A DNA stretch of 64,000 bases from the NCBI RefSeq assembly GCF_001656295.1, contig NZ_LXHE01000015.1, positions 1-64,000 on the forward strand, given 5' to 3'. The first letter of the stretch is position 1. Each line of letters starts with the position of its first letter. This DNA is from Moraxella catarrhalis. GTDB taxonomy: Bacteria > Pseudomonadota > Gammaproteobacteria > Pseudomonadales > Moraxellaceae. The position numbers were made by a program, and so were the translations under genes. Positions 56,350 to 64,000 of this stretch are shown here, piece after piece. The notes under the pieces were generated by a model, which saw nothing but the letters and a program-made list of their open reading frames with translations, had not been told where the DNA came from and did not search any database.

Positions 56350-57751
56350 TGGTAGATGTAGCATTATCGCCAAGGTCAAACCAAATCTTACCAGGATTCA
56401 TGATACCACGAGGATCAATGGCTTGCTTAATCGCCTGCATGACACCGATGGCAGTACCGTGTTCTTTTTGCATATATTTACGCTTGCCTTGTCCGATACC
56501 ATGCTCACCTGTACAAGTGCCACCCATTTCAATTGCACGCACCGCCAAACGCTCAAGGATTTCTTCAGCCTTTTTTAGCTCTTCATCATTGTTTGTATCA
56601 ACAAGTAGTAGCACATGAAAATTACCATCACCCACATGACCGACAATTGGTGCAAGCATGTCTGACTTTTGGATATCGGCTTGGGTTTGTGTCACACATT
56701 CCGCCAGTCGAGAAATCGGCACACATGCATCGGTTGACAGTCCTCGTGCTGTAGGTCTAAGTGCACAGGCAGCATAATACGCATGATGGCGAGCACTCCA
56801 CAGTTTTTTGCGCACCGCTTCATCACTACCCCACTCAAAATCACTGCCGCCAAAGTCTTCAATGATTTGCTCAAATAAATTCGCCTGCTCTGCCACGCTC
56901 TGTTTAGTACCATGAAATTCTACAAATAAGGTGGCTTTTTCGGGCAATGATAAGCCTGAATACTGATTACATGCACGAATCTGAATCGGGTCAAGCAACT
57001 CAATACGAGCAATCGGCAAACACATCTGAATGGTAGCAATGGTCGCCTGACACGCCATATCAATGCTTGGAAAATGACAAGTACCACTGCCAATCACTTC
57101 AGGTTGCCCAAATAGCTTGACTGTCACCTCTGTGACAATACCAAGCGTCCCTTCAGAACCAACAATCAGACGCGTCAAATCATAACCAGCCGATGACTTT
57201 TTGGCACGTGTGCCGGTTTTGATGATTTCACCAGTTGGCAGCACCACTTCCAGCGATAAAACCACATCTTTCATCGTCCCATAGCGAACAGCATTTGTGC
57301 CTGATGCTCGGGTAGCAACCATACCACCGATGGTCGCATTCGCCCCTGGATCAAGCGGGAAAAATAATCCCGTCGCACGCAAATAGTGATTGAGCGATTC
57401 TCTGGTCACGCCTGCTTGCACGGTCGCCGTCAGATCCTCTTCATTAATCGCAACAACTTCATCCATCTGCGACATATCAATACAAAGTCCGCCATACGGT
57501 GCATTTAGCTGACCCTCCAGTGATGAGCCGATACCAAATGCGATGACAGGCATATGATGCTCATAACAAATCTTAACGGCATCTGCCACATCGTACTTAT
57601 GCTTGGCGGTCAAGACCGCATCAGCAGGCTGATTAAGCAGCCAAGTCGTCGTATGTGCGTGCTGCTCACGCGTAGTCATATTGGTTGAAAGCTGATCGCC
57701 AAATCGTGCTTTAAGCGCACTCATCGCTTCTGCAAATCTTGTCTGTGTCAT
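56333..57751 (-). CDS. FAD-linked D-2-hydroxyacid (D-lactate/glycolate) dehydrogenase
   Basis: The 472-residue flavoprotein of the GlcD/D-LDH (VAO) family has a PCMH FAD-binding domain with FGIGSSLEGQLNAPYGG, LDPGANATIGGMVATRASGTNAVRYG and LIVGSEGTLGIVTEVTVKL. The C-terminal FAD-oxidase domain shows VGHVGDGNFHVLLLVD and GTCTGEHGIGQGKRKYM. It probably oxidises D-lactate to pyruvate at the membrane with cytochrome or quinone as acceptor. No Fe-S partner is adjacent, which favours the single-subunit type. Confidence 0.88.
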   Translation of the reverse strand: MTQTRFAEAMSALKARFGDQLSTNMTTREQHAHTTTWLLNQPADAVLTAKHKYDVADAVKICYEHHMPVIAFGIGSSLEGQLNAPYGGLCIDMSQMDEVVAINEEDLTATVQAGVTRESLNHYLRATGLFFPLDPGANATIGGMVATRASGTNAVRYGTMKDVVLSLEVVLPTGEIIKTGTRAKKSSAGYDLTRLIVGSEGTLGIVTEVTVKLFGQPEVIGSGTCHFPSIDMACQATIATIQMCLPIARIELLDPIQIRACNQYSGLSLPEKATLFVEFHGTKQSVAEQANLFEQIIEDFGGSDFEWGSDEAVRKKLWSARHHAYYAACALRPTARGLSTDACVPISRLAECVTQTQADIQKSDMLAPIVGHVGDGNFHVLLLVDTNNDEELKKAEEILERLAVRAIEMGGTCTGEHGIGQGKRKYMQKEHGTAIGVMQAIKQAIDPRGIMNPGKIWFDLGDNATSTNESKT

Positions 57752-58586
57752 TAAATTTATCCCATATTACAAGCGCTTTGTTATCAAACGCTTTTACTGC
57801 CATCAAAATTTCAAAACGATTGTACCACATTTCCGATTTTGAGTGAGACTCACGCATTTGACATCGGCAACATTCAAACCACATAAGTTCCCTAAAATGA
57901 CTTTAACAATTATGACAAACTTGTGAAACTTATACATTTATTAAAATAATATCCTAAAAATTTTCTTAACAAATTTGACGATAAAAATTGTTTACCAAAG
58001 TCCCAAAAGTTTTTTTGACCTTGCCAAGCCTTGCTACTAATAGGCTCAAAAACTTTTCCACACAAGCTGTGGATAACTTTTAAAAACACTCAACATATCG
58101 CCCCTAAAAGCGTGTATTTATCACGCCTGCATAAGAATTGATTAAAATTTGAACAATAATAAATATATATATTTTTATAATAAAAATCAATAACTTATAA
58201 ATATAATAGCTTGAATAGCATTAAAATAACTCAAGGTTATATAGATAATTTTTATATTCATAGAGTCGGTTTGGTGTTCCACAATGATCTGACATATTTT
58301 GTGGATAAGATTGTGGATAAGTTTTTATCAGGTCAAATTTTGGCTCAAAAATCATCTTTTTTTATCATTGCTCTTTGATTGAATTTTGAGATTAAAAAGC
58401 GATTGGTTCAAGCACTGAGTTTTAAAAAATTCATTTAAAATGACACAAATTACTGACAAAATATTTCAGGATAACCCCCTATCAAAAAGGCAGTTATGCT
58501 ATAATTAACGGTAGATTTAGTGACATGATTGTCAAGTTTGTGAGCATAATCGAAGCAGGCAATCGTATTAATTTTAGGAAATTTCT
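57752..58586. other. Candidate oriC-like region with DnaA boxes and AT-rich stretch
   Basis: This is the largest gene-free gap in the window. Perfect DnaA boxes (TTATCCACA or complement) lie at 58068-58076, 58300-58308 and 58312-58320; TTTTCCACA lies at 58054-58062, inverted against the first. TGTTCCACA at 58275-58283 is a weaker match. Between the two clusters, 58141-58250 is almost pure A/T, a plausible unwinding element. Genes to the left are minus-strand and recA/recX to the right are plus-strand, so transcription leads away. It could equally be a DnaA-regulated or DnaA-titrating region; dnaA itself is not in the window. Confidence 0.55.
58498..58534 (+). promoter_or_regulatory. Candidate recA promoter with downstream inverted repeat
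   Basis: TGCTATAAT (58498-58506 region) is an extended -10 with no good -35. TGACATGATTGTCA (58521-58534) is an inverted repeat just past the start point and could be an operator. No canonical E. coli LexA box is seen. Confidence 0.45.
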
Positions 58587-59636
58587 ATGGACGAAAATAA
58601 AGAAAAAGCACTCAAAGCCGCCTTGGCTCAGATCGAAAAACAGTTTGGTAAAAACACCATCATGCATTTGGGTGATGAGACCGCTAAGCTTGATGTGGAT
58701 GTGGTCTCTACTGGCTCGCTTGGGCTTGACATTGCGCTAGGTATCGGTGGCTTGCCAAAAGGTCGAATTATTGAGATTTTTGGACCTGAAAGTTCGGGTA
58801 AAACAACACTGACCTTACAGACCATCGCCGAATGCCAAAAACAAGGTGGCACTTGCGCCTTTATTGACGCTGAGCATGCCCTTGACCCAATCTATGCCAA
58901 AAAGCTTGGCGTAAATATTGATGATTTGCTTGTCTCGCAGCCTGATAATGGTGAGCAGGCGCTTGAGATTGCTGACATGCTCGTGCGCTCAGGTGCGATT
59001 GATCTGATTGTGGTGGACTCTGTGGCTGCATTAACGCCAAAAGCTGAAATTGAAGGCGAGATGGGTGACAGTCACATGGGCTTGCAGGCTCGCTTGATGA
59101 GCCAAGCGCTGCGCAAAATTACCGGCAACGCCAAACGCTCAAATTGTATGGTGATTTTCATCAACCAAATCCGTATGAAAATTGGCGTCATGTTCGGTAG
59201 TCCAGAGACGACGACAGGTGGTAACGCCTTGAAATTCTACGCTTCTGTACGTCTTGACATTCGACGCATTGGCTCTGTTAAGGATGGTGATGAAATTGTC
59301 GGTTCAGAAACGCGCGTCAAAGTCATCAAAAATAAGATGGCACCGCCATTTCGCCAAACCGAATTTCAAATTATGTACGGTGAGGGCATTAACCGCCTAG
59401 GCGAGGTGATCGATTTGGGTGTTGATATTGGTGCTGTTGGTAAGTCAGGTGCTTGGTACAGTTATGGTGATGGTAAAATTGGTCAAGGTAAAGCCAATAC
59501 GGTCAAATATCTGCAAGAAAATCCTGCCATTGCCAGCGAAATCGAAGCCAAAGTTCGTGAGATTAAATTAGCCACAGTCGCACCCATCATAGAATCAGAT
59601 GAGCCTGAAGAGCATATAGAAGACGATAATTTCTAA
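58587..59636 (+). CDS. recA: Recombinase A
   Basis: RecA is the strand-exchange protein and co-protease. The 349-residue protein has Walker [10 protein letters not shown] (66-74), Walker [11 protein letters not shown], the L1 loop [22 protein letters not shown], and L2 with the [17 protein letters not shown] block. It has an acidic C-terminal tail ([13 protein letters not shown]). AGGAAATTTCT precedes the ATG. recX follows 9 bp after the stop. Confidence 0.98.
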   Translation: MDENKEKALKAALAQIEKQFGKNTIMHLGDETAKLDVDVVSTGSLGLDIALGIGGLPKGRIIEIFGPESSGKTTLTLQTIAECQKQGGTCAFIDAEHALDPIYAKKLGVNIDDLLVSQPDNGEQALEIADMLVRSGAIDLIVVDSVAALTPKAEIEGEMGDSHMGLQARLMSQALRKITGNAKRSNCMVIFINQIRMKIGVMFGSPETTTGGNALKFYASVRLDIRRIGSVKDGDEIVGSETRVKVIKNKMAPPFRQTEFQIMYGEGINRLGEVIDLGVDIGAVGKSGAWYSYGDGKIGQGKANTVKYLQENPAIASEIEAKVREIKLATVAPIIESDEPEEHIEDDNF

Positions 59637-59645
59637 TCCTTCATC

Positions 59646-60623
59646 ATGAAAATCAAGACGTTATCTGAAGTCCTAGCAGAAATGGGCGAATCGCCTGTTT
59701 CTGCTGATTCTTATCAAGTTCAAGTGCTTGACGAAACCAACTTTGAGGAACTGACGACCACGCAGCCACCGCGGTTTAACCAATTACCCAAATCCAAAAC
59801 ATTTAAAAAATCTGTCAATCCTCCCAAAAAAACCTCCAAAATCCAGAATGCTTCGCCAGATCAAGTCAAGCATTCACCCATCTCCAAGCGGCAGCACTCT
59901 ATATCACCCACGAAGACAGTTAAGAGTGATTCTGTAGCGCAGTCAAGCTCTCAGTCAAAAAGTCCTTCGGTAATCTCTGAAGTGTCGGTATTATTAAAAC
60001 AAGTTAATGATGGCAAAGACAGCGCCGCAGTGCCGCCAGAGCTTGCCAAGCGACTACAAAATGTCGCCATTGAACCTCTAGCACAGACTGACAAAGCCAC
60101 CAATTATCTGCGCTGGCTTGCGTTTTACTACTTATCGCGGCGAGAGATGTCACAGCATGAATTACAAAAAAAACTGCTTGCCAAAGGCTGTGAGCCTCAA
60201 GCGGTGGAGGATTTGTTACAGGAATTTGCTCACAAAGGCTATCAATCTGACGAACGCTTCGCCATGATGCTTGTTCGCGAAAGCATTCGAAAAAGTCGTG
60301 GGAAAAACCACATCTTACAAGCTTTAAAGTCCGCCAAAGTCACACTGCCCGAGGGCTTTGGCAGCATTGACCAGTTGATACAGCAAGCTGGGGTGGACTC
60401 ACTGACTGATAATACCATCCTTGCCGATGACGAATCAGGGACAGTTGATTGGCTGAAGCTGGCTGTCGAGGCGCGAACACGCAAATATGGAGACACCATC
60501 CCAACAACGCCCAAGGACAAAGCCAAGCAGTTAAGATTCTTGCAATATCGAGGGTTTGAGATGTCAGTTAGTTTGGAGGCTTTAAAATACACCTTGGCGG
60601 ACTTAGATGAGCTGATTGACTAG
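59646..60623 (+). CDS. recX: RecX regulatory protein with long N-terminal extension
   Basis: RecX inhibits RecA filament extension. The family domain occupies about residues 155-325: LRWLAFYYLSRREMSQHELQ, LLQEFAHKGYQSDERFA, RGKNHILQALKSAKV and KAKQLRFLQYRGFEMSVSLEALK. The first 150 residues are an extension rich in Ser, Lys, Pro and Gln with no recognisable fold; typical RecX proteins are about 150-170 residues in total. It is co-transcribed with recA (9-bp gap). Confidence 0.85.
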   Translation: MKIKTLSEVLAEMGESPVSADSYQVQVLDETNFEELTTTQPPRFNQLPKSKTFKKSVNPPKKTSKIQNASPDQVKHSPISKRQHSISPTKTVKSDSVAQSSSQSKSPSVISEVSVLLKQVNDGKDSAAVPPELAKRLQNVAIEPLAQTDKATNYLRWLAFYYLSRREMSQHELQKKLLAKGCEPQAVEDLLQEFAHKGYQSDERFAMMLVRESIRKSRGKNHILQALKSAKVTLPEGFGSIDQLIQQAGVDSLTDNTILADDESGTVDWLKLAVEARTRKYGDTIPTTPKDKAKQLRFLQYRGFEMSVSLEALKYTLADLDELID

Positions 60624-60691
60624 TCATGTCAAGCTTTAAGCCCAAACCTCTACCGCGTTGATATGATACACCGCTTGGACTGTGTAGGCGT

Positions 60692-61594
60692 TTAGTATAT
60701 CTGATCAAAACGCTCCCATATCCCAACCTGATCCTTCTGCATGGCTGCCGTTGAGCCAAGCTTTCGCCATGGCATGTTGCTACCATGAAAATCACTGCCA
60801 AGCGATACCGCCAACTCATGTTTGGCGATCGCGCGGCTGACCATCTCAACGCAGCTTAACGGCTCATGATTGGGCAGCTCGCAGCCGTCGCCACCACATT
60901 GAGCAAAGTCACTGATGAGTCTTTGAGTGCGTGTCGCAGACAGTTTATATCGCGTTGGATGAGCAAGCACAGCTAGTCCGCCACACTCATGAATGAGCGC
61001 TACCGTATCTGCCATATTGATGGTCTGTATGGGTACATAAGCTGGTTTATTATCCGCCAAATATTTATCAAAGGCAGCCTGCACACTGGGCACATACCCC
61101 AATTCATGCAAAACTTGACCAATGTGTGCACGCCCAACAGCGCGAGCATTACCACCCACCTTGGTCAGCACCTGTTGCCACAAATTCTCAAATAGCACAG
61201 CGGCTTCATCAGGATGATCCATCAATAGATCAGCAAGTTTTTGGATCATTTGTCGTCCGCGCAGATGTCGGCTATCTTGTAGTGATTGCAGCGCCTCGTT
61301 CATCTTCAGTGAATCTGAAAAATTGAGCGCAACAACATGGATAATTTTATCAATCTCTAGGTGCTTGCCATAGCCACCAGATAAAGTATGGGTGCAGCTG
61401 ATTTCCACCCCTCGGATCAGCTCAACTCCGACCATTTTGGCAGCTTTTTTGGCTTCATCAAGCCCCTTGATCGTATCATGATCGGTCAATGCCGCCATCT
61501 CAATGCCTGCCAAAGCGACTTTTTTAATCAATTCTGTGGGCGTGTTGGTACCATCAGAGCAAGTGCTATGCATGTGCAGGTCTATTTTTTTCAT
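60692..61594 (-). CDS. PHP domain phosphoesterase (YciV/TrpH, RNase AM family)
   Basis: Started at 61594 the protein is 300 residues. PHP metal-binding motifs are all visible: IDLHMHSTCSDGTNTP, AALTDHDTIKG, RGVEISCTHTLSG, LAVLAHPTRYKLS and the C-terminal VSLGSDFHGSN. The E. coli homologue is a 5'-3' exoribonuclease acting on short RNAs and on 5' ends of rRNA, and it also hydrolyses pAp-type molecules. It is placed after ftsZ on the minus strand, separated by a terminator. Confidence 0.88.
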   Translation of the reverse strand: MKKIDLHMHSTCSDGTNTPTELIKKVALAGIEMAALTDHDTIKGLDEAKKAAKMVGVELIRGVEISCTHTLSGGYGKHLEIDKIIHVVALNFSDSLKMNEALQSLQDSRHLRGRQMIQKLADLLMDHPDEAAVLFENLWQQVLTKVGGNARAVGRAHIGQVLHELGYVPSVQAAFDKYLADNKPAYVPIQTINMADTVALIHECGGLAVLAHPTRYKLSATRTQRLISDFAQCGGDGCELPNHEPLSCVEMVSRAIAKHELAVSLGSDFHGSNMPWRKLGSTAAMQKDQVGIWERFDQIY

Positions 61595-61635
61595 GATCCA
61601 AATTTCCGATTCATCACTGACTGGCATTATCTACA

Positions 61636-61666
61636 TTAAAAAAGCCCCACCGCATGGGTAGGACTT
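61636..61666 (-). terminator. Terminator after ftsZ
   Basis: On the minus strand AAGTCCTACC pairs with GGTGGGGCTT (wobbles allowed) around CATGC, followed by T6. Confidence 0.8.
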
Positions 61667-61680
61667 AGTTTTATGGTGAA

Positions 61681-62814
61681 TTAACTGTTTTTTTGCTGCT
61701 CTCTTTGTAAGAAAGTCCCAACGCTGATCGGCTTTGGTGCACCTTGGCGTGGAATGGAGGCTTGTTGATTTTCTTCTGCTAATGCACTTGTATGCGTTTT
61801 TAATGTTTCTTGCTTATTTCCTGATAATTTGACTGGTGCTGGCTGATCATTAACCGTCAGACCTGTCGCAACGACCGTCACATGAATCTCATCTTCCATG
61901 TCAGGATCTTCGACTAAGCCGTAAAACACATGGGCATCTTCATCCATCATACCTTCGCCAATAGCAACGATGGACATCACCTCATCCATACTAACGCCAG
62001 AACCGATAATATTAATGATCAAGCCTTGGGCATTGCGCAGATTTAGATCGTCGAGTAGCGGAGAGCGAATGGCTTTTTCCATCGCTTCAGAAGCACGATT
62101 AGTGCCGCTGGCACGACCGATACCCATCATCGCATGACCCTTGGCACTCATTGCAGTACGCACATCCTCAAAGTCGATGTTAATCATACCTGGGTTTACG
62201 ATAGTTTCGGTCAAACCATTTACCGCATGTAATAAAACATCATCTGCCTTTTTAAAGGCATCTACCATCGTCAAATTACGATATGCTTGGGTCAGCTTAT
62301 CATTAGGAATGGTGATGATTGAGTCTACATGTTGGGTCAATGCATCGATGCCATTACGCGCGGCGGCAGCGCGGCGCTTACCCTCAAAGCTAAATGGTGT
62401 TGTTACCACTGCAACCGTCAAAATACCCATTTCTTTAGCGATGCGAGCAACCACAGGGGCTGCACCCGTGCCTGTACCACCGCCCATACCTGCGGTGATG
62501 AATGCCATATTATAACCCTCGAGCATGGCACGAATTTCATCCTCGTTACTCTCAGCGGCATTACGACCAACTTCAGGGTTAGCACCAGCACCCAAGCCAC
62601 GAGTTGCGTCCGCACCAATTTGGATTTTATTTGGCGCTGACAATTTATTTAGTGCTTGTAAGTCAGTGTTGGCACAAACAAAAGTAATGCCCGAAACATT
62701 TTGACGAACCATATGCTCAACAGCATTACCGCCGCCGCCACCAACACCAAAGACAATGATTCGTGCTTGACCATTAGTTTCTGGTTGAAATTCATCAGCC
62801 ATTCCGTATTTCAT
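61681..62814 (-). CDS. ftsZ: Cell division protein FtsZ
   Basis: FtsZ is the tubulin-like GTPase that forms the Z ring. The 377-residue protein has the tubulin signature GGGTGTGAAP (111-120), FGVGGGGGNAV, the T7 loop region NIDFEDVRTAMSAKGHAMMG and a flexible linker. The last residues (GAPKPISVGTFLQREQQKNS) replace the usual DIPxFLRK-type peptide; the tail motif that contacts FtsA and ZipA is not obvious. It lies downstream of ftsA as in the dcw cluster. The zapA gene product (30304-30651) acts on it. Confidence 0.97.
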   Translation of the reverse strand: MKYGMADEFQPETNGQARIIVFGVGGGGGNAVEHMVRQNVSGITFVCANTDLQALNKLSAPNKIQIGADATRGLGAGANPEVGRNAAESNEDEIRAMLEGYNMAFITAGMGGGTGTGAAPVVARIAKEMGILTVAVVTTPFSFEGKRRAAAARNGIDALTQHVDSIITIPNDKLTQAYRNLTMVDAFKKADDVLLHAVNGLTETIVNPGMINIDFEDVRTAMSAKGHAMMGIGRASGTNRASEAMEKAIRSPLLDDLNLRNAQGLIINIIGSGVSMDEVMSIVAIGEGMMDEDAHVFYGLVEDPDMEDEIHVTVVATGLTVNDQPAPVKLSGNKQETLKTHTSALAEENQQASIPRQGAPKPISVGTFLQREQQKNS

Positions 62815-62991
62815 AACCTAACTCCAAAAAATTGTTTTCAATAAAAGTATAGCACCATTGTACGCACAATCAGTACTTTTGGCAAGCTGCGCAAGGCTTG
62901 TATCAGTTAATTTCACTAAAAAAGCTAGACATTTTTGTCTTAAATCTAGATCAATATTTTAGTAAATTGGCTTGCTCTCGTCAGCCAAAAC

Positions 62992-64000
62992 TTAAAAAAC
63001 CCGCTTAATCCAAGCAGTAAATTGTCCAAAAAGCTGGCTGATCATACTCACGCGCTCAGTCACCCAAGAATTATCAATTTCATCGACTTTTTGGGTTTGC
63101 TGATCACGGGCATATTGGGCGCTACCCACGAATAAAAGTGCGCCGATCGCGGTATGCAGCGTATTATCGGACAGATGTTTATTAAGCAGCTTAATATTAT
63201 CATCAGATAGACGCTCAGGATCCAATTTCACCCTTGGATTATTGGTAATTAGCCGTGCTTTCATGCCAATATGGTTGCGCGCAAAATCAAGCAGCCCATC
63301 CATAGACGAACCACCGCCCGACAAGACGATGCCAGCATCCAAACTGACCAATAAAGAGGCATCAATCGCATCAATAACTTTGTCAAGCAACTTGCGATAG
63401 CGCGCCTCAATCACTTGATTAAGTTCACGTCTGAGCATGGTTTTTTCATGCTTGGTGTGTCGCTTATAAGTCACCACGGCGCCTGGCGAATATTTATTAC
63501 GATTCAATGTACCTTCTTGTCGCTTAAAGCTGTCCGTGTCTGCAAGCGCAATGCCACACTCTTTGGCAATGTCCATGTCGACAGTCACGCCGCCCATATC
63601 CAAGCAATGGCTATAAATCAACACGCCATCTTTATAGATGCACACCTTAGTCATGCCCGCACCGATATCAATAAAACAAACCCCTGCTAGTTTTTCATCT
63701 TCAGACAAGGCATACTCAGCACCAGCAATCCCATCAAACAGACAAGATTCGACATGCAAATCGTCTTGTTCGACCAAACTGATCATCTGGTTGAGCTGAG
63801 TGGTTGGCATATCAATCACATGACTTGCAACACAAATTTTATCCGTCATCAGCCCTTTGGCGTCTTGCACATGATAATCTTCTAAAAAAATCAATTGGCG
63901 ATTCATTTGAAATGGCGCGCGGTCTTGACTTGCGATTTGATCAGACATCACTTGGGTCGCTTGGCGAATATGCTCTGGCGTCACCATGCGGTCAGCCGTA
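62992..64000 (-). CDS. ftsA: Cell division protein FtsA, 5' end beyond the window
   Basis: FtsA is the actin-like membrane tether of FtsZ. The visible 335 codons lack the N-terminus, since the frame stays open to the window edge. Actin-fold motifs are present: VCFIDIGAGMTKVCIYKDG (phosphate 2), GGVTVDMDIAKECG in the 1C region, and GIVLSGGGSSMDGL (adenosine). The C-terminal amphipathic membrane-targeting helix is WIKRVF. The 177-bp gap to ftsZ has room for a promoter. Confidence 0.95.
   Translation of the reverse strand, partial: TADRMVTPEHIRQATQVMSDQIASQDRAPFQMNRQLIFLEDYHVQDAKGLMTDKICVASHVIDMPTTQLNQMISLVEQDDLHVESCLFDGIAGAEYALSEDEKLAGVCFIDIGAGMTKVCIYKDGVLIYSHCLDMGGVTVDMDIAKECGIALADTDSFKRQEGTLNRNKYSPGAVVTYKRHTKHEKTMLRRELNQVIEARYRKLLDKVIDAIDASLLVSLDAGIVLSGGGSSMDGLLDFARNHIGMKARLITNNPRVKLDPERLSDDNIKLLNKHLSDNTLHTAIGALLFVGSAQYARDQQTQKVDEIDNSWVTERVSMISQLFGQFTAWIKRVF

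Overview
The window looks like a chromosome segment of a Moraxella species, most likely Moraxella catarrhalis. The strongest taxonomic marker is a UspA2-type trimeric autotransporter gene with a (GATA)n tract in its promoter region. Other family-level markers agree: the dat/ddc pair for 1,3-diaminopropane, a monomeric NADP isocitrate dehydrogenase, a SpoT whose synthetase half has lost its motifs, a baeRF3 protein, gmk-rpoZ-spoT-ridA gene order, and a type III restriction-modification system whose methyltransferase carries a tetranucleotide repeat. The species name is inference from recognised proteins; no search was run.

Layout. 1-1600: a decayed IS605-type element (tnpB stopped by an amber codon, tnpA lacking its 5' half). 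1640-5706: a DUF4442 protein, uvrC, and ddc. 5771-10279: a type III R-M system (res, mod) lying between ddc and dat; mod carries 18 copies of a 4-bp repeat and is in frame. 10399-17472: dat, a 570-bp structured intergenic region, queE, a broken EmrE-type transporter gene, a TRIC-family channel, recJ and ispH. 17639-25177: gmk, rpoZ, spoT, a 59-codon small ORF, ridA, a DyP peroxidase and priA. 25196-36666: traX-like, a DUF2628/pilin-like protein, trmB, ribF, a UPF0149 protein, zapB-like and zapA, a small zinc-ribbon membrane protein, nadE, yggS, pilT, fur, bamE and a DedA protein. 36917-46313: metR, uspA2 (with a frameshift in its last codons), tsaD, icd, a baeRF3 protein and hemH.

46700-48914 is the most unusual part. 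A degraded ECF sigma factor gene and the 3' half of a DoxX gene, a pair typical of copper/redox BUF-type operons, are fused to an orphan barnase-like ribonuclease module. The module is followed, with an ATGA overlap, by a barstar-like immunity gene that is out of frame at a run of eight G. All barnase catalytic positions are present in the toxin, while its matching immunity gene is broken or phase-off.

49390-57751 holds lipA, a small membrane protein, a monoglyceride-lipase-like hydrolase, dapD, tcdA, tatD, a 43-codon coupled ORF, a 5'-nucleotidase, fimT and a D-lactate/glycolate oxidase-type flavoprotein. The 835-bp gap 57752-58586 has three perfect DnaA boxes, a fourth near-perfect one and a very AT-rich stretch, so it is a candidate replication origin or DnaA-controlled region. 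It is followed by recA, recX, a PHP-domain phosphoesterase, ftsZ and the 3' part of ftsA, which runs off the window end.

Themes: housekeeping genes in conserved order, interrupted by phase-variable loci (mod, uspA2, perhaps the barstar gene) and several genes in mid-decay (tnpB, EmrE-type transporter, sigma factor, doxX), three of which carry an in-frame TAG.
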